DNA of 64,000 bases from Ignavibacteria bacterium UBA2360 (GCA_002344125.1 DDTQ01000002.1:1-64000), one strand, 5' to 3'. Shown: positions 17,879 to 27,757, counted from the stretch's first letter. The notes: a model not told the origin generated them from the sequence alone. Translations and numbers: made by a program.

Positions 17879-20161
17879 ATGCAGGAACCCGAAGTAACAC
17901 TTGAGCTCGCCAAAACATTTGGCCTAACCGAAGAAGAATATAACAGGATACTCGATATCCTTGGCAGAAAACCCAGCTATACTGAGCTCGGTATTTATTC
18001 TGTAATGTGGTCAGAGCACTGCTCATATAAGAACTCAATACTTGAAATAAAAAAACTGCCCCGCTCAGGCGGCAGGCTGCTTGTTGGCGCGGGTGAAGAA
18101 AACGCGGGTCTTGTTGATATCGGCGATGGACTCGCAGTCGCATTTAAAATTGAATCACACAACCACCCATCTGCTGTTGAGCCATACCAGGGAGCTGCAA
18201 CAGGTGTTGGCGGTATTCTGCGGGATATATTCACAATGGGCGCAAGACCCATTGCTGCGCTGAATTCATTGAGATTTGGAAGTATTACCCCCCCTAATTC
18301 CCCCCTTACCAAGGAGGGGACGTCTGATTCATCAGATGGTGGGGTACAAAGGACAAAGTTTCTTTTTAAGAATGTTGTTAAAGGCATTGGTGATTACGGC
18401 AATTGTTTCGGTGTACCCACTGTTGGCGGGGAAATTTATTTTGACGAAAGCTACCGCGATAATCCATTGGTTAATGCAATGGCAGTTGGTATCGTTAAAC
18501 ATGATGAAGTCGCAAAGGCTACCGCTAAAGGAGTTGGTAATCCTGTATTCATTGTTGGTTCATCAACAGGCAGAGATGGCATTCACGGCGCAACTTTCGC
18601 ATCCGAAGAAATCTCCGAGGCATCAGAAGCGAAGCGGCCTTCTGTGCAGGTTGGCGACCCGTTCACCGAAAAATTACTGTTAGAAGCATCACTCGAATTG
18701 ATCAAAAGCGGTGTTGTAGTTGGAATGCAGGATATGGGAGCCGCGGGTATTACCTGCTCAACCAGTGAAATGAGTGCAAAAGACGGCATGGGTATGGATA
18801 TCAATCTTGATTTTGTTCCCGCGCGCGAAGAGAACATGTCCGCCTACGAACTTATGCTTTCAGAATCACAGGAAAGAATGCTTGTCGTTATTCAAAAAGG
18901 CAAAGAAGAAGTTGCCAAGAAGATATTTGATAAGTGGGATCTCAATTGCGTTGAAATTGGTACTGTTACACAGGGACCGAATGTAAAAATCATATACCAT
19001 GGAAAAGTAATGGCAGAAGTTCCCGCAAACACACTCGTGCTTGGCGGCGATGCCCCGGTATATGTGCGTGAATCAAAAGAACCTGTATATTTAGAAGAAG
19101 TCCATGACTTTGATCAGTCAACCCTGGCAGAACCAAATGATCTGAACAAAGTTCTGATCGATCTGCTTTCGACACCAAACATTACAAACAAGAACTGGGT
19201 TTACGAGCAATACGATACACAGGTCAGAACCAATACAGTAATAATGCCGGGAGGCGATGCCTCGGTGGTAAGGATCAAAGGAACCAAAAAAGCGCTTGCA
19301 ATGAAAACAGACTGCAATGGCAGGTATGTTTACCTGAACCCATACAAAGGCGCAATGACAGCCGTATGTGAATCAGCCCGGAACGTTGCCTGCACAGGCG
19401 CAATACCGCTGGCTATTACAAACTGCCTGAATTTCGGTAATCCCTATAAACCCGAAGTGTATCACCAGTTCCGCGAAGCCATCAGGGGTATTGGCGATGC
19501 ATGCAAGAAGCTGGATACCCCGGTAACCGGAGGAAACGTTAGTTTTTACAATGAATCACCTGATAACGCAGTTTACCCCACTCCAACTATTGGCATGGTT
19601 GGGTTGATCGAAGATATTGAAAATATGGTTACATCGTATTTCAAAAATGAAGGTGATATAATCGCTGTAATTGGGAATGTAAACTGCAGCAATTCAATTG
19701 GAGGAAGCGAATATCTGAAGCAGCATTACGATCTGGTTAAGGGCGATGCTCCTGAAATTGATCTTGAAATGGAAAGTAACCTGGTAAGTGCGCTAATTCA
19801 GCTTGCCAATACAAAAAGTATCAATTCCGCTCATGATGTTTCCGATGGCGGACTGGCTGTTTGTATTGCTGAATCATGCATGATAAACAGAACCTTACCC
19901 ATAGGTTGCAGTGTTAATATAGAGTATAATGGAAGACCGGATTTTTGGCTGTTTAATGAATCACAGGGAAGAGCCGTTATATCGTTTAATTCACAAAACG
20001 AAGAAAATGTCAAAAAAATATGCAATGAAAATAATATTGTGTATTTGAACATTGGCAAAACCGGCGGTGAAGCGGTGGTCATAAATAAAGAGGTAAAAAT
20101 ACCGCTTGAAATTGCAAAAGATGCGTATTATAATTCCATATCGCAGATAATGGAAAACTAA
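17879..20161 (+). CDS. purL: phosphoribosylformylglycinamidine synthase II
   Basis: A 760-aa PurL of the small, three-component type; PurS and PurQ are not in this window. It converts FGAR, glutamine and ATP to FGAM in purine synthesis. Family features include YTELGIYSVMWSEHCSYKNS near residue 38, the SHNHPSAVEPYQGAATGVGG nucleotide/metal loop near 100, and GIGDYGNCFGVPTVGGE. Between FGSI and RTKFLF (residues ~137-157) there is an insert of about 20 residues that other PurL proteins lack. It is encoded by a palindromic element at 18287-18346. The reading frame is intact, so the insert is probably tolerated in a surface loop. The ATG at 17879 gives the usual N-terminus. Confidence 0.95.
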   Translation: MQEPEVTLELAKTFGLTEEEYNRILDILGRKPSYTELGIYSVMWSEHCSYKNSILEIKKLPRSGGRLLVGAGEENAGLVDIGDGLAVAFKIESHNHPSAVEPYQGAATGVGGILRDIFTMGARPIAALNSLRFGSITPPNSPLTKEGTSDSSDGGVQRTKFLFKNVVKGIGDYGNCFGVPTVGGEIYFDESYRDNPLVNAMAVGIVKHDEVAKATAKGVGNPVFIVGSSTGRDGIHGATFASEEISEASEAKRPSVQVGDPFTEKLLLEASLELIKSGVVVGMQDMGAAGITCSTSEMSAKDGMGMDINLDFVPAREENMSAYELMLSESQERMLVVIQKGKEEVAKKIFDKWDLNCVEIGTVTQGPNVKIIYHGKVMAEVPANTLVLGGDAPVYVRESKEPVYLEEVHDFDQSTLAEPNDLNKVLIDLLSTPNITNKNWVYEQYDTQVRTNTVIMPGGDASVVRIKGTKKALAMKTDCNGRYVYLNPYKGAMTAVCESARNVACTGAIPLAITNCLNFGNPYKPEVYHQFREAIRGIGDACKKLDTPVTGGNVSFYNESPDNAVYPTPTIGMVGLIEDIENMVTSYFKNEGDIIAVIGNVNCSNSIGGSEYLKQHYDLVKGDAPEIDLEMESNLVSALIQLANTKSINSAHDVSDGGLAVCIAESCMINRTLPIGCSVNIEYNGRPDFWLFNESQGRAVISFNSQNEENVKKICNENNIVYLNIGKTGGEAVVINKEVKIPLEIAKDAYYNSISQIMEN
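18287..18346. repeat. in-frame palindromic element inside purL
   Basis: About 60 nt: an ACCCCCCCT start, AATTCCCC, a stem CCTT/AAGG extended by flanking C and G runs, a second palindrome TCTGATTCATCAGA, then GGTGGGGT, which can pair with the 5' ACCCC. It encodes about 20 residues (T-P-P-N-S-P-L... to ...D-G-G-V-Q) that fall between conserved PurL blocks. It shares its layout with the element at 4149-4196. This resembles Rickettsia palindromic elements in behaviour, though not in sequence. Confidence 0.75.
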
Positions 20162-20246
20162 ATTCAGGTAAACTTGCCTTAAAACCGGCAAAATTAAATC
20201 TCCCTGATTTATTCTTCTAAGTACAAAATTAAACCATGGATATTTA

Positions 20247-20909
20247 ATGAAATTAAAGAGCTCAATTTACAGAACAATATCAGTTTTTTTGCTCTTTATT
20301 GCATTTAACGCCTATTCACAGGTAAACCTGCAGCAGAATTTTTCTCTTACAAACTTAAAACTAAAAAGTAAAACCACAGAACGTAAGCTGCCCGGGCTCG
20401 CAGGAAAGACATCCTCTGTTCTGCCTATTTCAATTGGAGTACTTACGGCTATTTATCTCCTGAATCCGCTGGTTGAATATACAGATAGAAAAGTTTACGC
20501 GGGTTTAACCAAAGAAGTATCTGTAGGTTTCGGTAAACTGGGACAGCACAGAACTGCGGCAGAGTACTCTATGGTATTTGGCGGCAACATCAGGCACTAC
20601 CTCAGGTTATCATATAAATATGATATACTTCTGGCAACCGGTATTCAGCCCTCGCATATGCTCCAGGGAACAAGTGTCATTTCTGTTGGCGCGGGTTATT
20701 TCACTGATTTTAAAGGCAGAGGAATTTTTCCTGAAATAACTTACGGCTATTCTATCAGAAATCACAAGTTACTTTTCTACCCGCATGTGAAGATAAGATA
20801 TACATATATGCTGACAAAAGATAAACCCTCAATTACAGATCTTTCCTTTGGGGTTATTCTGGGAATCGCAAATCCATTTATTGATGTAAACATCAGAAGA
20901 AAATACTAA
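20247..20909 (+). CDS. predicted outer-membrane/periplasmic protein upstream of mla genes
   Basis: A 220-aa protein with a clear signal peptide (basic start, hydrophobic core, cleavage after NAYSQ). After a central hydrophobic stretch (SVLPISIGVLTAIYLLNPLVEY), the remainder alternates polar and hydrophobic residues and ends in aromatic/basic strands (FIDVNIRRKY), as in small outer-membrane beta-barrels. No named family is recognised. It ends 15 nt before mlaE and may be transcribed with it, so a role in the envelope lipid system is possible but not shown. Confidence 0.65.
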   Translation: MKLKSSIYRTISVFLLFIAFNAYSQVNLQQNFSLTNLKLKSKTTERKLPGLAGKTSSVLPISIGVLTAIYLLNPLVEYTDRKVYAGLTKEVSVGFGKLGQHRTAAEYSMVFGGNIRHYLRLSYKYDILLATGIQPSHMLQGTSVISVGAGYFTDFKGRGIFPEITYGYSIRNHKLLFYPHVKIRYTYMLTKDKPSITDLSFGVILGIANPFIDVNIRRKY

Positions 20910-20923
20910 TTAATCTGAAAGAG

Positions 20924-21697
20924 TTGTTTAAAAATTATTTACCAAAATCCGTAAAAGAAGTTTTCCTGGAGACCTGGGGTATCTTTGACTTCTCTATGAG
21001 GTTCTTCCGCGAGGTGTTTAAACCGCCTTACAATCTCAATGAGATAATTAAACAATTTTTCCAGATCGGAAATAAATCTCTTGGACTGGTTGGCATTACC
21101 GGGTTCATAATAGGTTTTGTACTTGCATTACAGGCTATACCAACATTGCAGCCTTTTGGCGCAACTTCACTTATTCCATCCATGGTGGGCCTGGGTATTA
21201 TTCTCGAAATTGGCCCTGTGATTACCGGCTTAATTTGCGCGGGCAAGATAGGCTCCAGTATTGGCGCAGAGCTTGGCTCTATGAAAGTTACAGAACAAAT
21301 TGACGCGATGGAAGTATCAGCAAGTAATCCGTTTAACTTTCTTGTAATCAGCAGGGTAATTGCAACCTCACTCATGATACCGCTGCTGATAATTTACGCC
21401 GATGCTATCGCTCTGCTTGGCGGATACCTGGCAATGAATGTTGTCAGCGATGTATCGATCGGTCTGTATTTTACTCAGGTTTTTGATGCCCTGGATATCG
21501 GCAGTCTGATAGGACCCGTTATCAAAACATTCTTTTTTGGTTTTACTATAGGAATAGTTGGCTGTTACAAAGGATATAACGCGGATAAAGGCACTGAAAG
21601 CGTAGGTGTTGCCGCAAATTCATCGGTTGTTATTTCTTCGTTAATGGTCATTATTTGGGATATGATTGCAGTGCAGATAACAAATATAATATTATAA
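20924..21697 (+). CDS. mlaE: MlaE-family ABC transporter permease
   Basis: A 257-aa inner-membrane permease of the MlaE family, which moves phospholipids between inner membrane and MCE carrier. Hydrophobic segments and the motifs GITGFIIGFVLALQ, GLGIILEIGPVITGLICAGKIGSSIGAELGSMKVTEQIDAMEV and the C-terminal GVGVAANSSVVISSLMVI are typical. It starts with TTG at 20924 and is followed 4 nt later by the ATPase gene. The order permease-ATPase-MCE protein is the classical mla/ttg2 arrangement. Confidence 0.92.
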   Translation: MFKNYLPKSVKEVFLETWGIFDFSMRFFREVFKPPYNLNEIIKQFFQIGNKSLGLVGITGFIIGFVLALQAIPTLQPFGATSLIPSMVGLGIILEIGPVITGLICAGKIGSSIGAELGSMKVTEQIDAMEVSASNPFNFLVISRVIATSLMIPLLIIYADAIALLGGYLAMNVVSDVSIGLYFTQVFDALDIGSLIGPVIKTFFFGFTIGIVGCYKGYNADKGTESVGVAANSSVVISSLMVIIWDMIAVQITNIIL

Positions 21698-21701
21698 TCT
21701 T

Positions 21702-22511
21702 TTGGATAGAGCAGAAACTGTAATAGATATAGAACACCTCAAAAAATCGTTCGGGAAAAATACGATTTTGAAGGATATAAATCTTAAAATTAACAGAGGT
21801 GAAACTATTGTTACACTTGGCAAGTCAGGCACAGGTAAATCTGTTACGCTAAAATGTATTGTCGGGTTGATAAAGCCTGATTCTGGTACTGTTAAAGTTC
21901 TGGGTAAAAATATCCCGGATCTTTCATATGAAGAATTGCAGTACATACGTAAAAAAATAGGTTTCGTATTCCAAAGCGGTGCTTTGTATGATTCAATGTC
22001 AGTCAGAGAGAATCTGCAATTCCCGCTGATGAGAAATACTGATCTGAGTAAGGATGATATAAACAAAAAAGTAGAAGAGGTTTTGAATGATGTAGGCCTA
22101 AGCCAGGCAATTGATAAAATGCCTTCAGAGCTTTCAGGCGGAATGAAAAAGAGGATTGGCGTAGCAAGAACAATTATTATGAATCCCGAGATCATGCTTT
22201 GGGATGAACCTACCACCGGTCTTGACCCTGAAACAACGAGGGATATCAGCCACTTGATCGTAAGAATGCAGCGCAAGTATAAAGTTTCTTCAATTGTCGT
22301 CACACATGATATGATATGCGCCAAGATAGTAGCAAACAGAATAGTTGTGCTTAAAGATGGTACTTATACCGATTCAGGCACCTACGATGAACTGGAAAGC
22401 TCTGATGATGATTTCGTGCGCTCATTCTTTGAAGAAGTAAAAGAAGATGAAAACAGCGATCTGACTAATTACAAAAGTTCAGATCCTGAAGAAAAAAGTT
22501 TAAAAAAATAA
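21702..22511 (+). CDS. mlaF: MlaF-family ABC transporter ATPase
   Basis: A 269-aa ATPase that powers the MlaE permease on the cytoplasmic face. It shows Walker A LGKSGTGKSV near residues 45-54, the ABC signature LSGGMKKRIGVAR, Walker B IMLWDEPTTGLDP, and the switch histidine in VVTHDM. The usable start is TTG at 21702. The C-terminus is acidic. It sits 4 nt after mlaE and 12 nt before mlaD, so all three should be one transcript. Confidence 0.93.
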   Translation: MDRAETVIDIEHLKKSFGKNTILKDINLKINRGETIVTLGKSGTGKSVTLKCIVGLIKPDSGTVKVLGKNIPDLSYEELQYIRKKIGFVFQSGALYDSMSVRENLQFPLMRNTDLSKDDINKKVEEVLNDVGLSQAIDKMPSELSGGMKKRIGVARTIIMNPEIMLWDEPTTGLDPETTRDISHLIVRMQRKYKVSSIVVTHDMICAKIVANRIVVLKDGTYTDSGTYDELESSDDDFVRSFFEEVKEDENSDLTNYKSSDPEEKSLKK

Positions 22512-22523
22512 ATTGTATATATT

Positions 22524-23576
22524 ATGGAAACAAGTAATGAAAAAAAATTAAAGGTCGGTTTTTTTATAATTGTTGGATTCTTGATGTTTGTTGTAGCCAT
22601 CTTCGTTCTTGGTGGCAAAGATAATTTATTTACACCCACCTTCAATATCAAATCAGAATTTGAATCAGTTGGCGGTCTTAAAACCGGTAGTTCGGTAAGA
22701 CTCAACGGTATAGTCGTCGGTAAGGTTGATGGTGTTGATATCGAAGCCTCGAACAAAGTTCTTGTTACTATGACCATTCAGAGCAGCGTGCAAAAATTCA
22801 TAAAAAAGGATTCCAAGATCACTATCGGATCCGACGGGCTTGTTGGGAATAAAGTTATTGATATTACACCGGGAACACCCGGAAACCCCGAAGTTCAGGA
22901 TGGTGAAATGCTTGGCTCAATTAAACCTGTGGAAGTTTCCGATATTATGAACAGCCTGAAAGAATCAACTGATAATGCCTCGGGTATCACGAAGGATCTC
23001 TCTGAGATCACAAGCAAAGTGAATATGGGACAAGGTACACTTGGGCAATTGGTAAATAATGATACTCTGTACAGAAGCATTGATACAACTTTCAGATCTT
23101 TTGCCAACTATTCAGGCCAGTTAAATGTCGTTTTCTCAAAGGTAACTAATACTGTAGATAATGTTACTACTGATCTTGATCTGCTGACAAAACAAATAAA
23201 CAAAATTACAGTGGATATTGGAGAAATTGTCAGAAAGATGAATTCAAATGAGAGCATTGTAGGAACTCTCCTCACAGATACTGCATTTGCAAATAATCTG
23301 AAATCGCTTATGCTGAATGCCAACTTAACTACGCAGAACCTGGAAACAGGTACATTCAGCTTCGCTCAGAATATGGAAGCATTAAAGCATAATTTCCTCT
23401 TTAAGGGTTATTTTGAGGATATTGGATATTGGGATAAAACTGATTGGGAAAAGAATTTTGATAAAAAAGCTCTTGAATTGAGGATAAAAGAACAGGAACT
23501 GATAAAACGGGAAAAAGAGTTAAGAGATTTAGAACAAAGGATAAAACTGGAACAGAAGCTTGAAAACGAAAAATAA
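22524..23576 (+). CDS. mlaD: MlaD-like MCE-domain lipid carrier
   Basis: A 350-aa protein with one N-terminal membrane helix (LKVGFFIIVGFLMFVVAIFVLGG) and an MCE domain at residues ~40-120 (FESVGGLKTGSSVRLNGIVVGKVDGVDI). A long helical region follows and ends in a charged coiled coil (KALELRIKEQELIKREKELRDLEQR). MCE proteins form hexameric rings that carry lipids across the periplasm. The long C-terminal helix may span part of that distance. It belongs to the mlaEFD cassette. Confidence 0.9.
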   Translation: METSNEKKLKVGFFIIVGFLMFVVAIFVLGGKDNLFTPTFNIKSEFESVGGLKTGSSVRLNGIVVGKVDGVDIEASNKVLVTMTIQSSVQKFIKKDSKITIGSDGLVGNKVIDITPGTPGNPEVQDGEMLGSIKPVEVSDIMNSLKESTDNASGITKDLSEITSKVNMGQGTLGQLVNNDTLYRSIDTTFRSFANYSGQLNVVFSKVTNTVDNVTTDLDLLTKQINKITVDIGEIVRKMNSNESIVGTLLTDTAFANNLKSLMLNANLTTQNLETGTFSFAQNMEALKHNFLFKGYFEDIGYWDKTDWEKNFDKKALELRIKEQELIKREKELRDLEQRIKLEQKLENEK

Positions 23577-24675
23577 TCCTGTGAAATATATTCCGATACT
23601 GCTTTTCATTCTTGTATTTTCAGGCTGCAAAAAAGATGAAGAAGTTCAAACCCCGGTAAGCAATGAACCGGTAACTAATTCTATAAAACTGGAAGAACCG
23701 CTGAACAATGCGACAGTTCCGGTCTTTGAGCCCCAATTTAAATGGGAAGCTTTCGGAAACGCTTCTGTTTATCATGCAGGTATCTCTCAGGATGCGAATT
23801 TTTTGACTCCGGGGATATTTGATACGGTGATCTCGGGTACTTCATTTTACATACCTACGGGCGTATTACAGACCAATGTATATTATTACTGGCGCGTTAG
23901 GGCAGATCTCGGAAACGGAAACTTCTCACCTTATTCTGAAGTGAGAAGATTCCATATCATACTTACCCCGCCTCTTCCGCCGGTGCTGCTTTCGCCGCAG
24001 AATTACTCCACAGGCCAGTCATTTATTCCCCTGTTTGATTGGGATGATTCGCCAACTGCGCAAATTTACAGATTGCAGCTATCACAAAATACTTCATTCA
24101 ATCCGGTTTTGCTTGATACGGGTAATATACCGGTTTCTCAGCTTCAGTGTCCATACTTCATTCTAAACACCGCAACTCCATACTTTTGGCGTGTTAACGC
24201 AACAAATTCCAACGGCGCAAGTACAGGCAATTGGTCTGAGGTATTCAGCTTCACCACAGTTCAGGGTGTAACACCCGGAACCATAAGCGGAACAGTGACT
24301 TTTGCAGATAACAATTTCATGAATTTTCCGTATTATTATATTATTGGCGCTTACAGCGCCTCAAATTGGCCGCCCGGCAACGCATCGCCTCTATACAGCG
24401 ATTCACTTCGGATTCAGCAGGTTAACAATGAATTCCGGGCTGAATATACATTAAGAAATGTCACCAACGGAAATTATTATATCGCCGTTTTTGTGCGTAG
24501 CAGGGTGACTGCCCTGGATATTTCTTATAAAGGCGTTTACGGATGTGATACCGCAAGGGTGATATATTCCGGCTGCGCGCTTACCGGACCGGGCTCTGTA
24601 AGTATTAAAAATGGCGTTGGCGTAGAAAATACAAGTTTCTTATCATGGGCTGATTCCAGCAAATCAATTTTTTAG
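23560..24675 (+). CDS. lipoprotein with fibronectin III-like repeats and a WPP/YGCDT domain
   Basis: About 365-371 aa. A lipobox (LVFSGC) ends the signal peptide, so it is lipid-anchored. Two FnIII-like repeats follow (residues ~40-130 and ~140-235, each with a YYWRV/YFWRV strand). The last ~120 residues form a separate domain with GTVTF, NWPP, YGCDT and FLSWADSSKSIF. The same domain makes up the lipoprotein at 28565. Start choice: TTG at 23560 overlaps mlaD by 17 nt, while GTG at 23581 gives a compact signal peptide just after the mlaD stop; I slightly favour the GTG. Its position suggests envelope function with mla, but none is proven. Confidence 0.75.
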   Translation: MKTKNNPVKYIPILLFILVFSGCKKDEEVQTPVSNEPVTNSIKLEEPLNNATVPVFEPQFKWEAFGNASVYHAGISQDANFLTPGIFDTVISGTSFYIPTGVLQTNVYYYWRVRADLGNGNFSPYSEVRRFHIILTPPLPPVLLSPQNYSTGQSFIPLFDWDDSPTAQIYRLQLSQNTSFNPVLLDTGNIPVSQLQCPYFILNTATPYFWRVNATNSNGASTGNWSEVFSFTTVQGVTPGTISGTVTFADNNFMNFPYYYIIGAYSASNWPPGNASPLYSDSLRIQQVNNEFRAEYTLRNVTNGNYYIAVFVRSRVTALDISYKGVYGCDTARVIYSGCALTGPGSVSIKNGVGVENTSFLSWADSSKSIF

Positions 24676-24715
24676 AATATCCATTTTTTACGTAGATTAA
24701 CAGTTAACATTTCAT

Positions 24716-24723
24716 TATTTTTG
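24716..24723 (+). promoter_or_regulatory. -7 box, TATTTTTG, before the M16 peptidase gene
   Basis: TATTTTTG matches TAnnTTTG, 67 nt upstream of the ATG at 24791, in the gap after the lipoprotein gene. No clear TTG is seen at the -33 position. Confidence 0.35.
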
Positions 24724-24790
24724 CAAAAGTCAAATACTTCGTTTAATTCTGCACCCTCTGGCAGCATAAAATTTAAATAAATTACATTCT

Positions 24791-27739
24791 ATGAATATCA
24801 CAAAAAGGTTGTTTTCCTGTTTATTGTTTTTAATTCTTTTTTCAGTTTTTGCCGGGCACGGCTTGTTCGCACAGGTTAAAACAGTAACCGAAGGAAACTA
24901 CACGTATTCCATAGTCGAAAACGATCCCACAAAAACCAGGATATATAAACTGAGCAATGGGCTCACTGTCTATTTAACTGTTTATAAAAACCAGCCTAGG
25001 ATACAAACCTACATTCCCGTTAAAACCGGCAGCAAGATGGATCCCGCTGACGCAACCGGGCTCGCGCACTACCTGGAACACATGTTGTTTAAAGGAACCG
25101 ACAAGTTCGGATCTAAAGATTACGGGAAAGAAAAGCCGCTGATTGATGAAATAATCTCACTTTACGAAAAGTATAAAAGCACTAAAGATGAAAAGAAGAG
25201 GAAACAAATATACCGGCAGATCGATAGCGTATCGGGTTTGGCGGCAACATATGCAATTGCCAATGAGTACGATAAAATGATGAGTATAATAGGCGCAACA
25301 GGTACAAACGCTTATACTTCAGTGGAGCAAACAGTATATACCAACGATATACCCTCAAACTCACTGGAAAAATGGATCAAAATAGAAGCTGAAAGATTCC
25401 GTAATCCCGTAATGAGGCTTTTCCATACTGAACTTGAAGCTGTGTATGAAGAAAAGAACATAAGCCTTGATGATGACAACGATAAAGTTTGGGACGAGTT
25501 GTTTCTTAATCTCTTCCCTACCCACCAGTACGGTACCCAAACAACAATTGGCACAATAGAACACCTGAAAAATCCTTCAATAAAAAAAGTAATTGATTAC
25601 TATAACACTTACTATGTACCCAACAACATGGCAATTATTCTCTCAGGTGATCTTGATCCGGAAAAGACAATTGAGCTTATTGATAAATACTGGGGCTCAA
25701 AGCCTTCAGGAAATGTTCCGGTGTTTAATCCTTCGATTGAAAAACCGATCAAGGGTCCAATTGAAAAAGACGTTTTCGGACAGGAAGCGGAATATTTGAT
25801 GATGTCATACAGGTTTCCCGGGGCTAACACAAGGGATAATGACCTGGCAACTATGGTCGATATGATACTTGCCAACAGTGCAGCCGGCCTGCTTGATCTT
25901 AACCTGAACCAAAACCAGAAGGTGCTTGCCTCAGGTTCATTTGTTGTTACCAATAAAGATTATTCCGCACATGTATTATACGGAAACCCCAGGGACGGTC
26001 AAAAACTTGAAGAGGTAAAAGACCTGCTGCTGGAACAGGTGGAAAAAGTTAAAAAAGGTGAATTCCCTGACTGGCTTCCTTCCGCTATCATCAATGACTT
26101 CAAACTTTCTGATATCAAGTCACAGGAATCAAACCGATCCAGGGCCGGGAATATTGTTGAAGCCTTTGTTAAAGATATTCCATGGGAAGATGAAGTGAAC
26201 AGGACTGAAAGACTTGAAAAGATAACCAAAGAAGAGATAATTGAATTCGCAAAAAAGAATTACAAAGATAATTATGTTGTTGTTTATAAAAGAACCGGAG
26301 AAGATAAAAATGTTCAGCAAGTTGAAAAACCGCAGATCACTCCTGTAGAAGTAAACAGGCAGGATAGATCTCCTTTTCTGACCGAGATAACGGAAATGAC
26401 CTCGGAAGACATTCAGCCGGTATTTGTGGATTATAACAACGATATGCTTGTTACTTCAATTAAGAATGATATTCCGCTGCTGTATAAGAAGAACGAAGAG
26501 AATGAACTCTTCAATCTAAGCATTGTATTTGATATTGGCAGTTATAATAACAAAAAACTGCCATTAGCTGTCGGGTATTTTTCATATTTGGGAACTTCGA
26601 AATATACTCCTTCTCAGCTGAAAGAAGAGTTTTACAAACTCGGATGTTCTTACAGTCTATCAACCGGAGAAGACCAGACCGTTTTGACACTCAGTGGACT
26701 TAATGAAAACTTTGATAAAGCATTCATTTTGCTTGAATCAGTAATTACAGATCTTAAACCCGAAAACGCCGCGCTTAAGAACCTGGTTTCAGATGTTCTT
26801 AAGGTAAGAGCCGATAACAAGCTTGATAAAGAAACCATCCTCTGGGATGCAATGTATTCATACGGCAGGTACGGAGCAAGATCACCATATACGGATGTCT
26901 TCACTGAATCTGAACTTGCAGCGCTGAATCCTGAAGAGCTTATAGACATCATCAAGGATCTGCCGAACTATAAACAAAAAGTATTGTACTACGGCCCGCT
27001 TTCTTCAGAAAATGTTTCATCTAAACTGAATACCGAATATACGCTTACATCCGGCACTTTGAAAGAAGCGCCCGTACCTGTGAAATATGATGAGCAGCCG
27101 ACAACGGAAAATACAGTATATATAGTAAACTACCCTGATATGGTACAGGCAGAAATATTAATGCTCACCAAAAAAGATCTCTATGATTTGGATAAGATCC
27201 CATACATTGCTTTATATAATGAGTACTTCGGTGGAGGTATGGCAGGGATCGTTTTCCAGGAGCTAAGGGAATCTAAAGCGCTGGCTTACAGCACGTTTTC
27301 CTCATATTCTATTCCGCAGAAAAAAGACCGCGCTCATTATAACATTGCTTATATTGGCACTCAATCTGATAAACTTCCGGAAGCAATGTCAGGACTTTTC
27401 GGGCTGCTGAACGATATGCCTGTTTCTGATATAACATATAACTCTGCCAAAGATAACCTTGTTCAGAAATTCAACACTGAAAGGATCACGAAAGCAGGCG
27501 TACTTAATTCGTATCTTTCTGCCCAGAAGCTGGGATTAGATCATGATATCAGGAAAGATATTTACGAAAAAGCAAAAACTATCACCATCGATGATATCAA
27601 AAAATTCCAGGCTGATAATGTTAAGGATTCGAAATATACGATCATGGTACTTGGCGATAAAAACAAGCTCGATATTGAAACACTAAGCAAATACGGCAGC
27701 GTAAAATATCTGACCCTGGAAGAAATTTTCGGATATTGA
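24791..27739 (+). CDS. secreted M16-family zinc metallopeptidase
   Basis: A 982-aa protein with a signal peptide (hydrophobic core to GLFAQ). The N-terminal catalytic half has the inverted zinc motif HYLEH at residues 93-97 (GLAHYLEHMLFKGT) and the downstream ligand region ELEAVYEEKN. The C-terminal half is the inactive M16 partner domain. Pitrilysin-like enzymes cut peptides in the periplasm. The gene appears monocistronic, with a possible promoter box at 24716 and a long hairpin after the stop. Confidence 0.93.
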   Translation: MNITKRLFSCLLFLILFSVFAGHGLFAQVKTVTEGNYTYSIVENDPTKTRIYKLSNGLTVYLTVYKNQPRIQTYIPVKTGSKMDPADATGLAHYLEHMLFKGTDKFGSKDYGKEKPLIDEIISLYEKYKSTKDEKKRKQIYRQIDSVSGLAATYAIANEYDKMMSIIGATGTNAYTSVEQTVYTNDIPSNSLEKWIKIEAERFRNPVMRLFHTELEAVYEEKNISLDDDNDKVWDELFLNLFPTHQYGTQTTIGTIEHLKNPSIKKVIDYYNTYYVPNNMAIILSGDLDPEKTIELIDKYWGSKPSGNVPVFNPSIEKPIKGPIEKDVFGQEAEYLMMSYRFPGANTRDNDLATMVDMILANSAAGLLDLNLNQNQKVLASGSFVVTNKDYSAHVLYGNPRDGQKLEEVKDLLLEQVEKVKKGEFPDWLPSAIINDFKLSDIKSQESNRSRAGNIVEAFVKDIPWEDEVNRTERLEKITKEEIIEFAKKNYKDNYVVVYKRTGEDKNVQQVEKPQITPVEVNRQDRSPFLTEITEMTSEDIQPVFVDYNNDMLVTSIKNDIPLLYKKNEENELFNLSIVFDIGSYNNKKLPLAVGYFSYLGTSKYTPSQLKEEFYKLGCSYSLSTGEDQTVLTLSGLNENFDKAFILLESVITDLKPENAALKNLVSDVLKVRADNKLDKETILWDAMYSYGRYGARSPYTDVFTESELAALNPEELIDIIKDLPNYKQKVLYYGPLSSENVSSKLNTEYTLTSGTLKEAPVPVKYDEQPTTENTVYIVNYPDMVQAEILMLTKKDLYDLDKIPYIALYNEYFGGGMAGIVFQELRESKALAYSTFSSYSIPQKKDRAHYNIAYIGTQSDKLPEAMSGLFGLLNDMPVSDITYNSAKDNLVQKFNTERITKAGVLNSYLSAQKLGLDHDIRKDIYEKAKTITIDDIKKFQADNVKDSKYTIMVLGDKNKLDIETLSKYGSVKYLTLEEIFGY

Positions 27740-27757
27740 TCGTTCGCAATTCAGTTT

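Noticed and set aside
17995..18837. Long open frames on both strands overlapping purL
   Set aside because: They follow from purL codon bias and lack start signals, family motifs or their own operon context.
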